From the NCBI RefSeq assembly GCF_030056735.1, contig NZ_JASHKN010000001.1, forward strand, positions 496,001 through 560,000: a DNA stretch of 64,000 nt, in the 5' to 3' direction. Position numbers and translations under genes: made by a program. Under the pieces are notes generated by a model. It saw only the letters and a program-made list of their open reading frames with translations. It searched no databases and was not told the origin of the DNA. This DNA comes from Rhodococcus sp. IEGM 1409. GTDB lineage: Bacteria; Actinomycetota; Actinomycetes; Mycobacteriales; Mycobacteriaceae. Shown in pieces: positions 17,568 through 26,317 of this stretch. Positions within the stretch are counted from its first letter, which is position 1. Every line of letters starts with the position of its first letter.

Positions 17568-18755
17568 ATGACCCGACCGTCCACGACTCCGGCTACCGCA
17601 GGAGAGGTATTCACGCTGATACGCAGCGGTTCAGCGACCACTCGCAGCGAGATCGGGAAGCTCACCGGCCTGTCCAGGACAGCAGTATCGGCCAGGGTTG
17701 CCGCACTTCAATCGCTTGGTTTGATCGCCGATGACGACGAGGGTCCGTCGACGGGCGGCCGGCCGCCGTCCACTCTCACGTTCGCGAATTCGTCCGGCGT
17801 GGTTCTCGTCGTGGCGATCGGTCGATCGCGGGCACAACTTGCCGTCACCGACCTGGCGGGCACGATCCTCGCCGCGGAAGACATCGACAAGTCGGTCGGA
17901 GTCGGCCCGGACGAACTGATGCCCGAAATTGCCGAGCATCTCTCGTCACTGCTGGCCCGGGTCCAGCGGAAGTCCACCGAAGTCATCGGGGTAGGACTGA
18001 GCATTCCGGGAACCGTCGACGTCGCCGCAGGAGCCAGCCTCGATTCTCCGATGATGGCGGGATGGGACGGAGTTGCCCTCGCCCCCTACTTGGCATCGGT
18101 GACGATGGCACCACTGTTTGCCGACAACGATGCCAACGTGATGGCTCTGGCCGAACTGAGCGAACGCCGCGAGAGCGCGCCCAACCTCCTGATGATCAAG
18201 GCATCGACCGGCCTGGGCGCGGGAATCGTCTTGGGCGGAGTCCTCCAACGCGGTTCACTCGGAGCCTCCGGCGAGATCGGGCACACGAAGACCGCTGCGG
18301 CACGGGGCATGAAATGTCGGTGCGGCGACGTCGGCTGCGTCGAAACCGTCGCCAGCGGTTGGGCTCTCGTGCACGCCCTCCGAGATCAGGGCCGGAGCGT
18401 CGGGCACGTGCGGGACGTTGTCCGCCTCGCTCTGGACGGCGACAGCGAAGCACGCCGACTCATCAGAAGCAGCGGTCGACTGATCGGCGACGTCATTTCC
18501 GGCGCGGTCAACCTCCTCAATCCCGAGGTCCTGATCATCGGCGGCGACATGGCCGAGGCGGACGAACTCTTCCTCGCCGGGCTTCGAGAGTCTGTGTACG
18601 GCAATGCAACGGCGCTTGCCACTCGAAAGCTGCAGATCGCATCGGTCAGCCACGGCGCACAGTCAGGCATTCTCGGCTGCGCGGTTCTTGTCCTCGACCA
18701 CCTCCTCAGCGCCCGGGAAATCGACCTGCGCATTGCCGCGTCGCCCCAAAACTGA
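17568..18755 (+). CDS. ROK-family transcriptional regulator
   Basis: A 395-residue protein with an N-terminal MarR-like HTH (TRSEIGKLTGLSRTAVSARV near residues 22-42). The ROK sugar-kinase-like domain that follows carries the zinc motif CRCGDVGCVE and the substrate/DNA-coupling segment GEIGH. The ATG at 17568 is chosen because it opens directly onto the HTH; the frame extends upstream but across the promoter region. ROK regulators of this architecture (NagC, XylR) respond to a sugar. With XylB and the tetritol genes nearby, a polyol or pentose signal is likely, but the target is unproven. Confidence 0.85.
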   Translation: MTRPSTTPATAGEVFTLIRSGSATTRSEIGKLTGLSRTAVSARVAALQSLGLIADDDEGPSTGGRPPSTLTFANSSGVVLVVAIGRSRAQLAVTDLAGTILAAEDIDKSVGVGPDELMPEIAEHLSSLLARVQRKSTEVIGVGLSIPGTVDVAAGASLDSPMMAGWDGVALAPYLASVTMAPLFADNDANVMALAELSERRESAPNLLMIKASTGLGAGIVLGGVLQRGSLGASGEIGHTKTAAARGMKCRCGDVGCVETVASGWALVHALRDQGRSVGHVRDVVRLALDGDSEARRLIRSSGRLIGDVISGAVNLLNPEVLIIGGDMAEADELFLAGLRESVYGNATALATRKLQIASVSHGAQSGILGCAVLVLDHLLSAREIDLRIAASPQN

Positions 18756-18806
18756 GCGACTGATTTCTCGCACGCTTCGCACCGGATAATCATCTCTTGT
18801 GGCACT

Positions 18807-18902
18807 CTGGCCATCTCGATCTATCTAGCCCTGTTGGCCGCGGTGTCCTTCGTCGCAACGATGCTCATCAAAGACCGATCAGGACGAGATCTGATGCTGT
18901 GA
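18807..18902 (+). pseudogene. Possible remnant of an MFS transporter C-terminus
   Basis: Reading from 18807 in this frame gives LAISIYLALLAAVSFVATML, then IKDRSGRDLML and a stop at 18900-18902. A hydrophobic helix with a short charged tail is typical of the last span of MHS-type MFS symporters. No start or upstream transporter sequence exists, since the ROK gene ends at 18755. It reads as a decayed remnant, but 32 codons could also be a chance match. Confidence 0.35.
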
Positions 18903-18949
18903 TCGACCTCGAGGTGGACGCCGCACGGCGCCGCGATGCCGGGGTTTCG

Positions 18950-19750
18950 TCAGCCGAACTTTCGAATGGCGAACTCCGGCAACTTCTTCGCACCGTTCGC
19001 GGTGCGCACGATCTTGTGGTTTTTACCCCTCATCAAAGCCAGTTGGATCCGCGATTCAATCCAAAATGCCCAGCGAGGCGATCGGTTCCAAGTCTTGTGC
19101 AACAACGTCTTCGTTGCTGCGACGGCGTCCGGCGAGCGAGTCATGATCTGCGACAGCAGTTCCTGTGCCGGCTCGAGCGGATTGTCGCTGACTCCGCTCA
19201 CGAAACCCCACTCGAGAGCCTGATTTCCATCGAACAGTTCGGCCGTCATGGCGAGGCGTTTCACGACGTCCATTGCCGCGAGTTCACGCATCGTGACCGT
19301 CCCGGTCATGTCGGGAATCAGTCCCCACTTCGCCTCCATCACCGAGAACGTGCAATCGGGGGTGGCGAACCGAAAGTCTGCGGCGAGCGCCAATTGCAGT
19401 CCCCCGCCGAAACAGTGGCCGTGAACGACCGCGATGACCGGCACGGGCAATTCACGCCACACCCAGCACGCGCGTTGAAACAGGTTGGTCTTCTGACCGG
19501 GAAATTTCGCAAATGCCCTTGCCATCCGACTCGGCTGCTTGCCCGCAGAAGCGAAGTCCAACCCGGCAGAGAATGCGTCACCCGCGCCTTGCAGAACTAC
19601 GCCCCGAATCGAACGATCAGTTTCGATCGTTCGAGCGGCATTCACCAGCGCGTCGAGCATGTCCAGATCGAGACCGTTGAGTTTCTCCGGTCGGTTCAGC
19701 GTCACGTACGCCACCGACTGCACTACCTCGACACGAACACGATCACTCAC
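18950..19750 (-). CDS. Enoyl-CoA hydratase/isomerase (crotonase family)
   Basis: A 266-residue crotonase. Oxyanion-hole segments are GDAFSAGLDFAS and GHCFGGGLQLALAADFRFA, and MEAKWGLIPD lies where a catalytic Glu usually sits. The GTG at 19750 is chosen because GGAGGAG precedes it, although the frame is open to 19819 through a palindrome. It would hydrate an enoyl-CoA or isomerise a double bond during beta-oxidation of an acyl-CoA made by the ligase upstream. It is the last gene of the nine-gene Liv/CoA operon. Dehalogenase, hydrolase and lyase members of the family cannot be excluded. Confidence 0.85.
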   Translation of the reverse strand: MSDRVRVEVVQSVAYVTLNRPEKLNGLDLDMLDALVNAARTIETDRSIRGVVLQGAGDAFSAGLDFASAGKQPSRMARAFAKFPGQKTNLFQRACWVWRELPVPVIAVVHGHCFGGGLQLALAADFRFATPDCTFSVMEAKWGLIPDMTGTVTMRELAAMDVVKRLAMTAELFDGNQALEWGFVSGVSDNPLEPAQELLSQIMTRSPDAVAATKTLLHKTWNRSPRWAFWIESRIQLALMRGKNHKIVRTANGAKKLPEFAIRKFG

Positions 19751-19777
19751 GGCAACTCCTCCGACTCGACATATCCC

Positions 19778-19807
19778 CGACGAACTTACCTGAGAGTAAG
19801 TTCGTCG
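19778..19807. repeat. Perfect 12-bp inverted repeat upstream of crotonase gene
   Basis: CGACGAACTTAC at 19778-19789 and GTAAGTTCGTCG at 19796-19807 are perfect inverted repeats with a 6-base spacer. They lie between the stop of the LLM gene (19816) and the crotonase start (19750). No T-run follows on either strand. It could be an operator for an internal promoter or an RNA hairpin tuning expression of the last gene. Confidence 0.6.
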
Positions 19808-19815
19808 AGGATTCG

Positions 19816-20880
19816 TCATGCCATCTCGGCAAGAAGTTCCATGGTCACTTGCCCGGCCGGGTCCGAATCAGTGGATGAAGGCACGGCTACGACGGTGTCC
19901 ACCCCCACCGCTCGGTACGCCTCGAGTTGCTCGCGAGCATCGGCCACAGTTCCCACGATTCCCACCGTCGCCACCATGGCGTCGGAGACCTGACTCAAGA
20001 GCTCTCGCGGTGCGGCCCCGGCCCTCGCTGCCTCGATCACGTCCGCGAAGCCGGCGCGGACGAACATGTCCGAGTATCCGGGGGCAGCGAGATACGGCAC
20101 AAGCCCACGTCTGAGTTGATCGATCGACACCTGCGACGGTCCGTTCTCGGCGACAGCAGCCGGTGCCCACACCGACACGACGGGCATGCCCGTTTTCAAC
20201 TCGGCCGCGATCTCCTTGCATCGCGAGATCAGACGACCGGCCTGCTCCGCACTCACCAGATTGAGCACCAGTTCGTCACCCAACTCCACCGCGGCGCGAA
20301 GAGCCTTGTCTCCGAAAGCTGCAACGATCAGCCGCCCACCTGGCGGCTGAAGGCGCAGTCGGTATCCACTGGTGCGCATTACTGTGCCGGCGACTTCGCC
20401 CCGCTCGCCGTTCATCAGCGCTCGCACACCGCGGGCGGACTCCGCGAGTGCACGTGCCGCTCCGGATCTGCTTCGCCCATGCCATTTTTCGACCACGACA
20501 GTACTGGACGTACCCAACGCGATCGACACGTGACGCCCGGTCAAGTCCGCTACCGACGCCGCCCCGATCGCGATCATCGCCGGATCACGAACCGTCACTG
20601 CCAGCGGGCCGACCACCAACTCGGAGTGCTCGAAGCCGGCGCCAACCGACGTAGCCAACGCAAAGGCGTCGTACGTCGCCATCTCCCCCACCCACACTCG
20701 GCCGAACCCCAGTTTGCCGGCAAGGCGCGCAGTGACGGTCACCTCGCGCGGCGGACGGTCCTGCCACAAACCCAGGGAGATGTCGATTGTCGGCAATCCT
20801 CTAGGCGAAATCCCGCCACTCGAAGTCCCGCTACTCGAAATCCCGCTACTCGAAATCCCGCTACTCGAAATCGGAGACAA
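19816..20880 (-). CDS. LLM-class (luciferase-like, F420- or FMN-dependent) oxidoreductase
   Basis: A 354-residue bacterial-luciferase-like TIM-barrel protein with segments GFGRVWVGEM, VGPLAVTVRDP and SVADLTGRH. Actinobacterial relatives use F420 or flavin. The frame begins at a TTG at 20880, overlapping the previous gene by 20 bases. Its first about 25 residues are encoded by a 15-bp tandem repeat and read SSSGI over and over. A second TTG at about 20794 would remove this tail, so the true start is uncertain. It lies in the Liv/CoA operon and probably oxidises an intermediate of that pathway. Confidence 0.78.
   Translation of the reverse strand: MSPISSSGISSSGISSSGTSSGGISPRGLPTIDISLGLWQDRPPREVTVTARLAGKLGFGRVWVGEMATYDAFALATSVGAGFEHSELVVGPLAVTVRDPAMIAIGAASVADLTGRHVSIALGTSSTVVVEKWHGRSRSGAARALAESARGVRALMNGERGEVAGTVMRTSGYRLRLQPPGGRLIVAAFGDKALRAAVELGDELVLNLVSAEQAGRLISRCKEIAAELKTGMPVVSVWAPAAVAENGPSQVSIDQLRRGLVPYLAAPGYSDMFVRAGFADVIEAARAGAAPRELLSQVSDAMVATVGIVGTVADAREQLEAYRAVGVDTVVAVPSSTDSDPAGQVTMELLAEMA
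20806..20880. repeat. 15-bp tandem repeat at a gene junction, four full copies plus a partial
   Basis: The unit CGAAATCCCGCTACT occurs at 20806-20820 (one change), 20821-20835 (one change), 20836-20850 and 20851-20865. A diverged half-copy runs to 20880. It spans the stop codon of the epoxide-hydrolase-like gene (20861-20863) and the 5' end of the LLM gene, where it encodes SSSGI repeats in frame. Confidence 0.9.
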
Positions 20881-21262
20881 GACCCATTCCCTTCAACAGT
20901 GTCGGGCGGTCGTAGTATTCGAGCCACTCGGTAACCAGCCCGTCTGCCATGCTGAGGATTCCGACAACCGGCACGACGCCGTGGGTACCGTCGAAGTGGA
21001 AATCGTCCACTCGCTGCACGAAAACCCTGCCGTCGATCACACCGAGAGACTCGATCTTCAGGGTGATCCGTTCACACTTGCTTGCCAGCAACGCGATTCG
21101 GCCCGCAACAGCCTCCTTGCCGACAAGAGGTTCCTGCATCACGCTGTGGAGCACACCGTCCTCGGCGAACAGGTTGACGACGCGAGCCCAGTCCATGACG
21201 TCCCAGGCCTGGAACATCTCACGCGCCAGTGCAAGCTTGTCACTGTCGTTCATCACACTCAT
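20861..21262 (-). CDS. NTF2-fold protein, limonene-1,2-epoxide hydrolase-like
   Basis: A 133-residue alpha+beta-barrel protein. QRVDDF (about residues 86-91) matches the R-x-D of limonene epoxide hydrolase, whose catalytic trio is Asp-Arg-Asp. The third acid, in WRDYFD of that enzyme, corresponds to Glu in WLEYYD here. Hydration of an epoxide is therefore plausible but not certain; ketosteroid-isomerase-like or binding roles share the fold. Its ATG at 21262 overlaps the acyl-CoA ligase stop by 4 bases (ATGA). Its own stop lies inside the 15-bp tandem repeat. Confidence 0.7.
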   Translation of the reverse strand: MSVMNDSDKLALAREMFQAWDVMDWARVVNLFAEDGVLHSVMQEPLVGKEAVAGRIALLASKCERITLKIESLGVIDGRVFVQRVDDFHFDGTHGVVPVVGILSMADGLVTEWLEYYDRPTLLKGMGLVSDFE

Positions 21263-22977
21263 GCCACACTCTTCTGTCGAAGCTCACGCTTGAGGATCTT
21301 TCCGGTCGAATTGCGCGGCAACTCTTTCCGAACCTCCAGCCGCTCGGGAAGCTTGTACGACGCGATGCGCTTGTCCTTCAGGAACGCAACCAGAGCATCC
21401 AGCTCGAGTTCCGTCTCGGGTCGCAGTGTCACCACTGCTGCGACGCGCTCACCGAGCACTTCGTCGGGGTCACCGATGACGGCGACGTCCGCGACGGACG
21501 GATGCTCGGCGATCAACCCCTCCAATTCGGCTGGAGCGATGTTCATTCCGCCGCGGATTACAAGGTCTTTGCCTCGATCCAGGTAGCGGAGGAATTGTCC
21601 GTGATCACCGGCGATTTCGAAGATGTCTCCGGTGCAAAGGAATCCGCGTTCGTCGAACGGTGACGGCCGATCGCCGAGATAGCCGGCAAAGACCGTGGGT
21701 CCGCTGACCCGCAACTCACCCGGGTGCCCGACTTCGGTGATGTCCTCGCCGGTGACCACGTCGACCAAGCGAACGTCCATCCAATCCGAGATCCTGGTGC
21801 TCCAGCGAAAGTTCTCGACACCGAAGCGAGGGAAGTACCGTGCGCGGTCGTCCGGATCCGGCATGTCCGCAGGCGAAGAGAGCAGACTGATCCCTTCGTT
21901 GGATCCGAAGAAGTTGATGACTCCGATTCCGTATCGCTCCTGCCATCCCCGCACCATCGGAGGTTGCAGCGGCACCGAACCCGAACCGATCCGCGTCAGG
22001 CTCGACAGGTCGACGGCCGCGAGCATCGACTCGTCGGCGAGCAGCATCCACAACAGCGCAGGCGGCGCTACTGTGTACGTCACTCGCTCGGCCTCGATCT
22101 GCCCGAGGAACACTCGAAGATCGAACGGGTGGTGCTGTACCAGTACACATCCCGTACGGAGCCAGGGCAAAAACATTCCGTTGATTCCGGCCATGTTGAC
22201 CATCGGGAACGGGTTCAGCAGGACGTCGTCGACGACGATGTCGGGAGCGTCGATCGTGGCCCAGCAGATGGCCAGCCACTCGTAGTGCGAACGTGGGACC
22301 CCCTTCGGCTCGCTTTCTGTTCCGGAGGTCCAACAGATCGTCATCGCGTCGTTCGGGTCGTTGGGATCTTCGGTGTTTCGTTCATCCAGTTCGCGCTGCG
22401 CTTCGGTGGCTGCCCGAGGACTCAGCCCCACGACGCCGGCTGGAAGCTGAGCCGGAAGCTCGGACGCGGGAGCGTAGGCGAATACCGATCTCAGAGAGGA
22501 AATCCGGGATCTGATTGCAGCGATCTCCGTAGCGGGGAGTCTGTCACCGAAGCTGGGTACGGTGACAAACGCTGCAAACGCCGCCTGGTTTGCCATTCCT
22601 TCCACTTCACGTTCGCGGTACTGCATGGGTAAGGGTGAGACCACGATCCCCAGCGACCACGCTGCAAGGTAAACCTCGACCAGTTCGACGGTGTTGGGCA
22701 TCTGCACGCCCAGAACATCTCCCCGGCCCAAGCCCGCCTCGGTGAAGCGGGCAGCGAGCGAGATGACTTCGCTCTCCAGTTGGTTCCAACTGAGGCGCCG
22801 TGGATCTCCGCCGGACAACTCGCTCCGGTTCGCCGGATCAACTACCGCGAGTTCGTCGCCGCGGACCCGCACCTGCGCCCGGAACACCTGATCGATCGTC
22901 TCGTCGGACCACCACCCCTTCGAGGTATATTCGTCCACCTTGCCGCGAGGATGCAATCCCCTGTGTGTCTTGTTCAT
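21259..22977 (-). CDS. Acyl-CoA/aryl-CoA ligase (AMP-binding, ANL superfamily)
   Basis: A 572-residue adenylate-forming enzyme. The P-loop is TSGTESEPKG, unusual in having ESE where TTG is common. It also has FGSNEG (A5-like), GDIFEIA, the hinge YLDRGKDLVIRGG and the C-terminal catalytic Lys in PRNSTGKILKR. It activates a carboxylic acid as its AMP ester, then CoA thioester. It is translated just after the Liv binding-protein gene (13-base gap), suggesting it activates the imported acid. The chain or ring type is not predictable from these motifs. Confidence 0.87.
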   Translation of the reverse strand: MNKTHRGLHPRGKVDEYTSKGWWSDETIDQVFRAQVRVRGDELAVVDPANRSELSGGDPRRLSWNQLESEVISLAARFTEAGLGRGDVLGVQMPNTVELVEVYLAAWSLGIVVSPLPMQYREREVEGMANQAAFAAFVTVPSFGDRLPATEIAAIRSRISSLRSVFAYAPASELPAQLPAGVVGLSPRAATEAQRELDERNTEDPNDPNDAMTICWTSGTESEPKGVPRSHYEWLAICWATIDAPDIVVDDVLLNPFPMVNMAGINGMFLPWLRTGCVLVQHHPFDLRVFLGQIEAERVTYTVAPPALLWMLLADESMLAAVDLSSLTRIGSGSVPLQPPMVRGWQERYGIGVINFFGSNEGISLLSSPADMPDPDDRARYFPRFGVENFRWSTRISDWMDVRLVDVVTGEDITEVGHPGELRVSGPTVFAGYLGDRPSPFDERGFLCTGDIFEIAGDHGQFLRYLDRGKDLVIRGGMNIAPAELEGLIAEHPSVADVAVIGDPDEVLGERVAAVVTLRPETELELDALVAFLKDKRIASYKLPERLEVRKELPRNSTGKILKRELRQKSVA

Positions 22978-22990
22978 TCGCGCGCTCTCT

Positions 22991-24274
22991 TCAGTTCTCG
23001 TAACGGCCGGAAATGTCGATCACGTCGCCCTGCTTCTCGAAGGCCTGGGTAGCGGCATTCCACTCGAACGGCTGGAATGCCAGGATTCCCAGCGCGTGAT
23101 CGGCGGTCATCGTGAACTTGATTCCGTCGATGAACATCGGCGGGTGGTAGTCCTGCGTCCGCGCGGCACTCATGATGGTGGCGCGGGAGAGTCCGTCAGA
23201 TGACTCCGAGGCCCGAGTGAAGTTGTCCACCAACAGGTCACCGATGGCCCAGCCGTTCACGGTGTAGCTGTTGGTCGGGGAATCGGCACCGTGAGCCGCC
23301 GCTCCGGCAAGGTAGTCACGTACCGCCGCGTCGTCCTTGTAGAGAGCGTTGTTGGGATCCTTGAGCCACACCATCACCTGCTGCCCGTCTGCAGCTTCAC
23401 CGGCGGGTGCATACAGAGTCGCACCGTCCACGCAGTTCGACGGCTGAATCACGGTGTCGGGCTTCCATCCGACACGTCCGATCGCCTGGGTGATCGCGAG
23501 GCAGTCAGTGGTGACACCGGCTACCACCAATACCTCGGCGCCACTGGCCTTGAGGGTCGATGCCGCCGTCTTGGGGTCGGTCAAGGCCTCCTCGGCTGCG
23601 ATCTCGAAGTTGGTTCCTTCGATCGCGGATTTGAAGCCGTTGGCGATTCCCTGTCCCGACTCGGTCTGGTTCGTGGCCAATGCGACCTTGGCGCCGTCCG
23701 GATACTTTTTCTTCAGGCTCTCGACCACTACCTCCATCTCGATGCCAGGATCAGGCAGATACTCCGTGGTCCACGGGAAGTCTTCGATGACCCGGAACTC
23801 TGGCATCCCTGCCTGTGCAAAGAGTAGTGGCACACAGGCAGTGGTCTGATCGTCCGCGATGGCGTTCAACTGGCCGGCTCCGAACGTGCCCAGAACGTCG
23901 ACCTTGTCCTTCTGAATAAACTCTCCGACATTGGCTTTGGCGCGCTCCGGGGAGAAGGCATCGTCCTTGACCACGACGTCGAGTTTGACACCGCCGACAC
24001 CGCCGGCCGCGTTCGCCACCTCGAACCGTGCTCGCATTCCTTCGATCACGTTGCCGACGGCGTCGGCGAGCGGGCCTGACGTCGGCCCGCTCCATCCCAC
24101 CGTGAGTTTGTCGGTGATCGGCGCTGCGGCACCGCTGGGATCGCTGCAGTCGTCGACCGAGACTGCACCGGCTGATGTCGACGTGTTGCTCTCTGCATCG
24201 GAGCTACCTCCGCAGGCCGAAAGGAGTAGTGCCGCAGCGGCGATGACTGCGGGAATCGTGCTCTGCCTTTTCAT
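22991..24274 (-). CDS. Liv-type ABC importer substrate-binding lipoprotein
   Basis: A 427-residue periplasmic-binding-fold lipoprotein with signal peptide and lipobox LLLSACGGSS near residues 17-26, then a type-I binding domain (Peripla_BP_6, branched-chain amino-acid family). The segment GWSGPTSGPLADAVGN begins the mature domain. Family members also bind aromatic or alicyclic acids and amides. It lies between LivM and the CoA ligase in the same operon, which points to a carboxylic acid substrate rather than leucine (inference). Confidence 0.86.
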   Translation of the reverse strand: MKRQSTIPAVIAAAALLLSACGGSSDAESNTSTSAGAVSVDDCSDPSGAAAPITDKLTVGWSGPTSGPLADAVGNVIEGMRARFEVANAAGGVGGVKLDVVVKDDAFSPERAKANVGEFIQKDKVDVLGTFGAGQLNAIADDQTTACVPLLFAQAGMPEFRVIEDFPWTTEYLPDPGIEMEVVVESLKKKYPDGAKVALATNQTESGQGIANGFKSAIEGTNFEIAAEEALTDPKTAASTLKASGAEVLVVAGVTTDCLAITQAIGRVGWKPDTVIQPSNCVDGATLYAPAGEAADGQQVMVWLKDPNNALYKDDAAVRDYLAGAAAHGADSPTNSYTVNGWAIGDLLVDNFTRASESSDGLSRATIMSAARTQDYHPPMFIDGIKFTMTADHALGILAFQPFEWNAATQAFEKQGDVIDISGRYEN

Positions 24275-24332
24275 GTCGTCCAGTTCCTTGCTGTGAGTTG
24301 AGAGAAACGAGAGTGGGCGAGGGAGATGTTGA

Positions 24333-25421
24333 TCAGGTGCGAGGCTCGCCTTCGCGATACTTGGGATGATCTGCGGGAACCACGAGGATGAATCGTCGTA
24401 GGACGCTGTTGATCCGGCCGACGATTCCGTCCGGCATCAAGAACACGATCGCGATCAGCACCGCGCCGAACACCACTCCCGACACGGGGCCGTCGGTGAC
24501 GCTTCCGGTGTAGTACGGCAGGAACACCACTGCAGTTGCCCCCACGATCGGGCCGAATTGGGTTGCGATTCCGCCCAATACCAGCCCGGTGATGAACTCG
24601 ATCGACTTCATCAGCGAGAAGGACTCGGGCGAGAGCGCGCCGATGTACATCGTGAACAGCGAACCTCCCAGGCCGGTGATCGCGCCGGAAAGCCCGAAAG
24701 CGAGAATCTTGACCCGCGCGACGTTGATGCCGTTTGCGCTCGCCGCAATCTCGTTGTCGCGCACCGCGACCATAGCCAGACCGAATCGACTCTTGACGAG
24801 ATTGCGAATCAGGAGCATGACAATCGCCAGCGTCACGACCGACACCCAGAAGATCCAGAGATAGGTGTCCGCGCGAGTCAAACCCGTCCATTTCGGCGGG
24901 ACCAGCAGATTTGCACGAACCACCATTCCGGCGGCACCACCGGTCAGATCCCCGGTCTTGCGGATCACTTCGGGAAACGCCACAGCGACGGCGAGTGTCA
25001 CGAGAGCCAGATACAGCCCCTTGATCCGCAACGACGGAAGCCCGACGAGAAGCCCTAGTACAAAACATAATACGACTGCCATCGGGATCGTGGTCAACGG
25101 CGAGTATCCGCGATCGACGACCAGCACGCCGGTCGTGTACGCGCCGAGGCCGAAGAAGGCGGAATGGCCGATCGACAGCAGTCCGGTGTATCCGCTGACG
25201 ATATTCAGTCCTGCAATGGCAATCGCGATGATGAAGACGCTCGTGAACTGCCCCACGCGAAACGGTGCACTCTGTGACGCGAGAAGCAATGCACAGACGG
25301 CTGCCACCAACAGAACTATCTGGAGTAACCGGTACGACGTCGATCCGGCGACCACCACACGCGGCTGCCTGACCGCCTTTTCGGCGACGGCGGGTTCATT
25401 TCTCTCGGCAAGCGTCGTCAT
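24333..25421 (-). CDS. Liv-type ABC importer permease, LivM-like
   Basis: A 362-residue permease with eight to ten hydrophobic segments. It has the LivM signatures GYTGLLSIGHSAFFGLGAYT and GLAMVAVRDNEIAASANGI. The ATG at 25421 overlaps the LivH-like stop by 4 bases; an open frame continues upstream but only as antisense-like Arg-rich sequence. A cytoplasmic tail of about 30 residues precedes the first span. It pairs with the LivH-like permease to form the channel. Confidence 0.88.
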   Translation of the reverse strand: MTTLAERNEPAVAEKAVRQPRVVVAGSTSYRLLQIVLLVAAVCALLLASQSAPFRVGQFTSVFIIAIAIAGLNIVSGYTGLLSIGHSAFFGLGAYTTGVLVVDRGYSPLTTIPMAVVLCFVLGLLVGLPSLRIKGLYLALVTLAVAVAFPEVIRKTGDLTGGAAGMVVRANLLVPPKWTGLTRADTYLWIFWVSVVTLAIVMLLIRNLVKSRFGLAMVAVRDNEIAASANGINVARVKILAFGLSGAITGLGGSLFTMYIGALSPESFSLMKSIEFITGLVLGGIATQFGPIVGATAVVFLPYYTGSVTDGPVSGVVFGAVLIAIVFLMPDGIVGRINSVLRRFILVVPADHPKYREGEPRT

Positions 25422-26314
25422 ACCCGCTCCAGCTTCTTGGTTCCGAACAGTCCATTGGGTCTGACGAAGAGGATCACCACGATGATCAGCAGAGCGGATG
25501 TCTGCTGAAGCGAACCACCGATGGCCGAAATGTAGCCGCTGAGCATCGATTCCAGGACACCGATCGTCAACCCGCCGACCACGGCACCGACAAGACTGTC
25601 GAGTCCTCCGAACAATGCGGCCGCAGATGCTGCGATGAAGATCGGAAACATGGTCGTGAGACCGAGTTGCTGCGGCGAGAGCGGAGTGACCAGGACACCG
25701 GCCAGTGCGCCGATCGCTGCCGCAACACCCCAACCGATTGCGAGTATCCGGCTGGTCGGAACTCCGGCGAGGGTTGCCGATTCGGCGTTGTCCGCGACAG
25801 CGCGCATGTGCAGACCAACCCTGGTCTTGCGAAAGAGCAAGGACATCAACACAAGTAGGACAACCAGCGCCACGAGTACACCCAGCGCGTCGCCGTACAC
25901 ACGCGCACCGCCCACCGAGATGTAGTCGGTCGGACCGTTGGGGAACGGACTCGGCATGATCTTCGTGTCGCTCCCCCACAGCATTCCGGCCAACGAGTTG
26001 AGCCCGGTGAACAATCCCAGTGCCACGATCAGCACTGCCATGTCGCTTCTACGCTGAACTGGCCGGATCAGCAGACGCTCCATCAATGCACCGAGCAAGA
26101 AGCCGAGAGCGAGTGCCGCTCCGATCGCGGCCCAGATCGGCCAGGACATCGTCGTGAGCCACCACGCCACGAAGGTCGTGAACAGGGCCAACTCGCCCTG
26201 AGCGAAGTTGATCGTGCCGGTGGCGCGGAACACTACCACCAGTGCGAGGGCAAGAATTGCGTAGATGGACCCGTTGGTCAATCCGGAGATGAGTCGTTCG
26301 AGAAAGAGTGTCAC
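25418..26314 (-). CDS. Liv-type ABC importer permease, LivH-like
   Basis: A 298-residue LivH-family permease with about eight spans. It starts LISGLTNGSIYAILALALVV and has TGTINFAQGELALF and MRAVADNAESATLAG, hallmark segments of the family. It follows the LivF-like gene by 3 bases and overlaps LivM by 4. The tight packing indicates one transcript and coupled translation for the importer. Confidence 0.88.
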   Translation of the reverse strand: MTLFLERLISGLTNGSIYAILALALVVVFRATGTINFAQGELALFTTFVAWWLTTMSWPIWAAIGAALALGFLLGALMERLLIRPVQRRSDMAVLIVALGLFTGLNSLAGMLWGSDTKIMPSPFPNGPTDYISVGGARVYGDALGVLVALVVLLVLMSLLFRKTRVGLHMRAVADNAESATLAGVPTSRILAIGWGVAAAIGALAGVLVTPLSPQQLGLTTMFPIFIAASAAALFGGLDSLVGAVVGGLTIGVLESMLSGYISAIGGSLQQTSALLIIVVILFVRPNGLFGTKKLERV

Positions 26315-26317
26315 CGT

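Noticed and set aside
19778-19807. Reading the 12-bp inverted repeat as a rho-independent terminator
   Set aside because: No T-run on either strand, and it lies inside an operon where the next gene has a strong ribosome site. Kept as a repeat of unknown role.
18797-19993. A 398-codon + strand frame over the crotonase gene
   Set aside because: It is antisense to a clear crotonase with a good ribosome site and has Arg/His-rich, domain-free translation. Only the short transporter-like stretch at its left end, in another frame, was kept.
24333-25979. Longer start for the LivM-like permease (548 residues)
   Set aside because: The extension is antisense-like sequence inside the LivH-like gene. 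The ATG at 25421 with an ATGA overlap is preferred.
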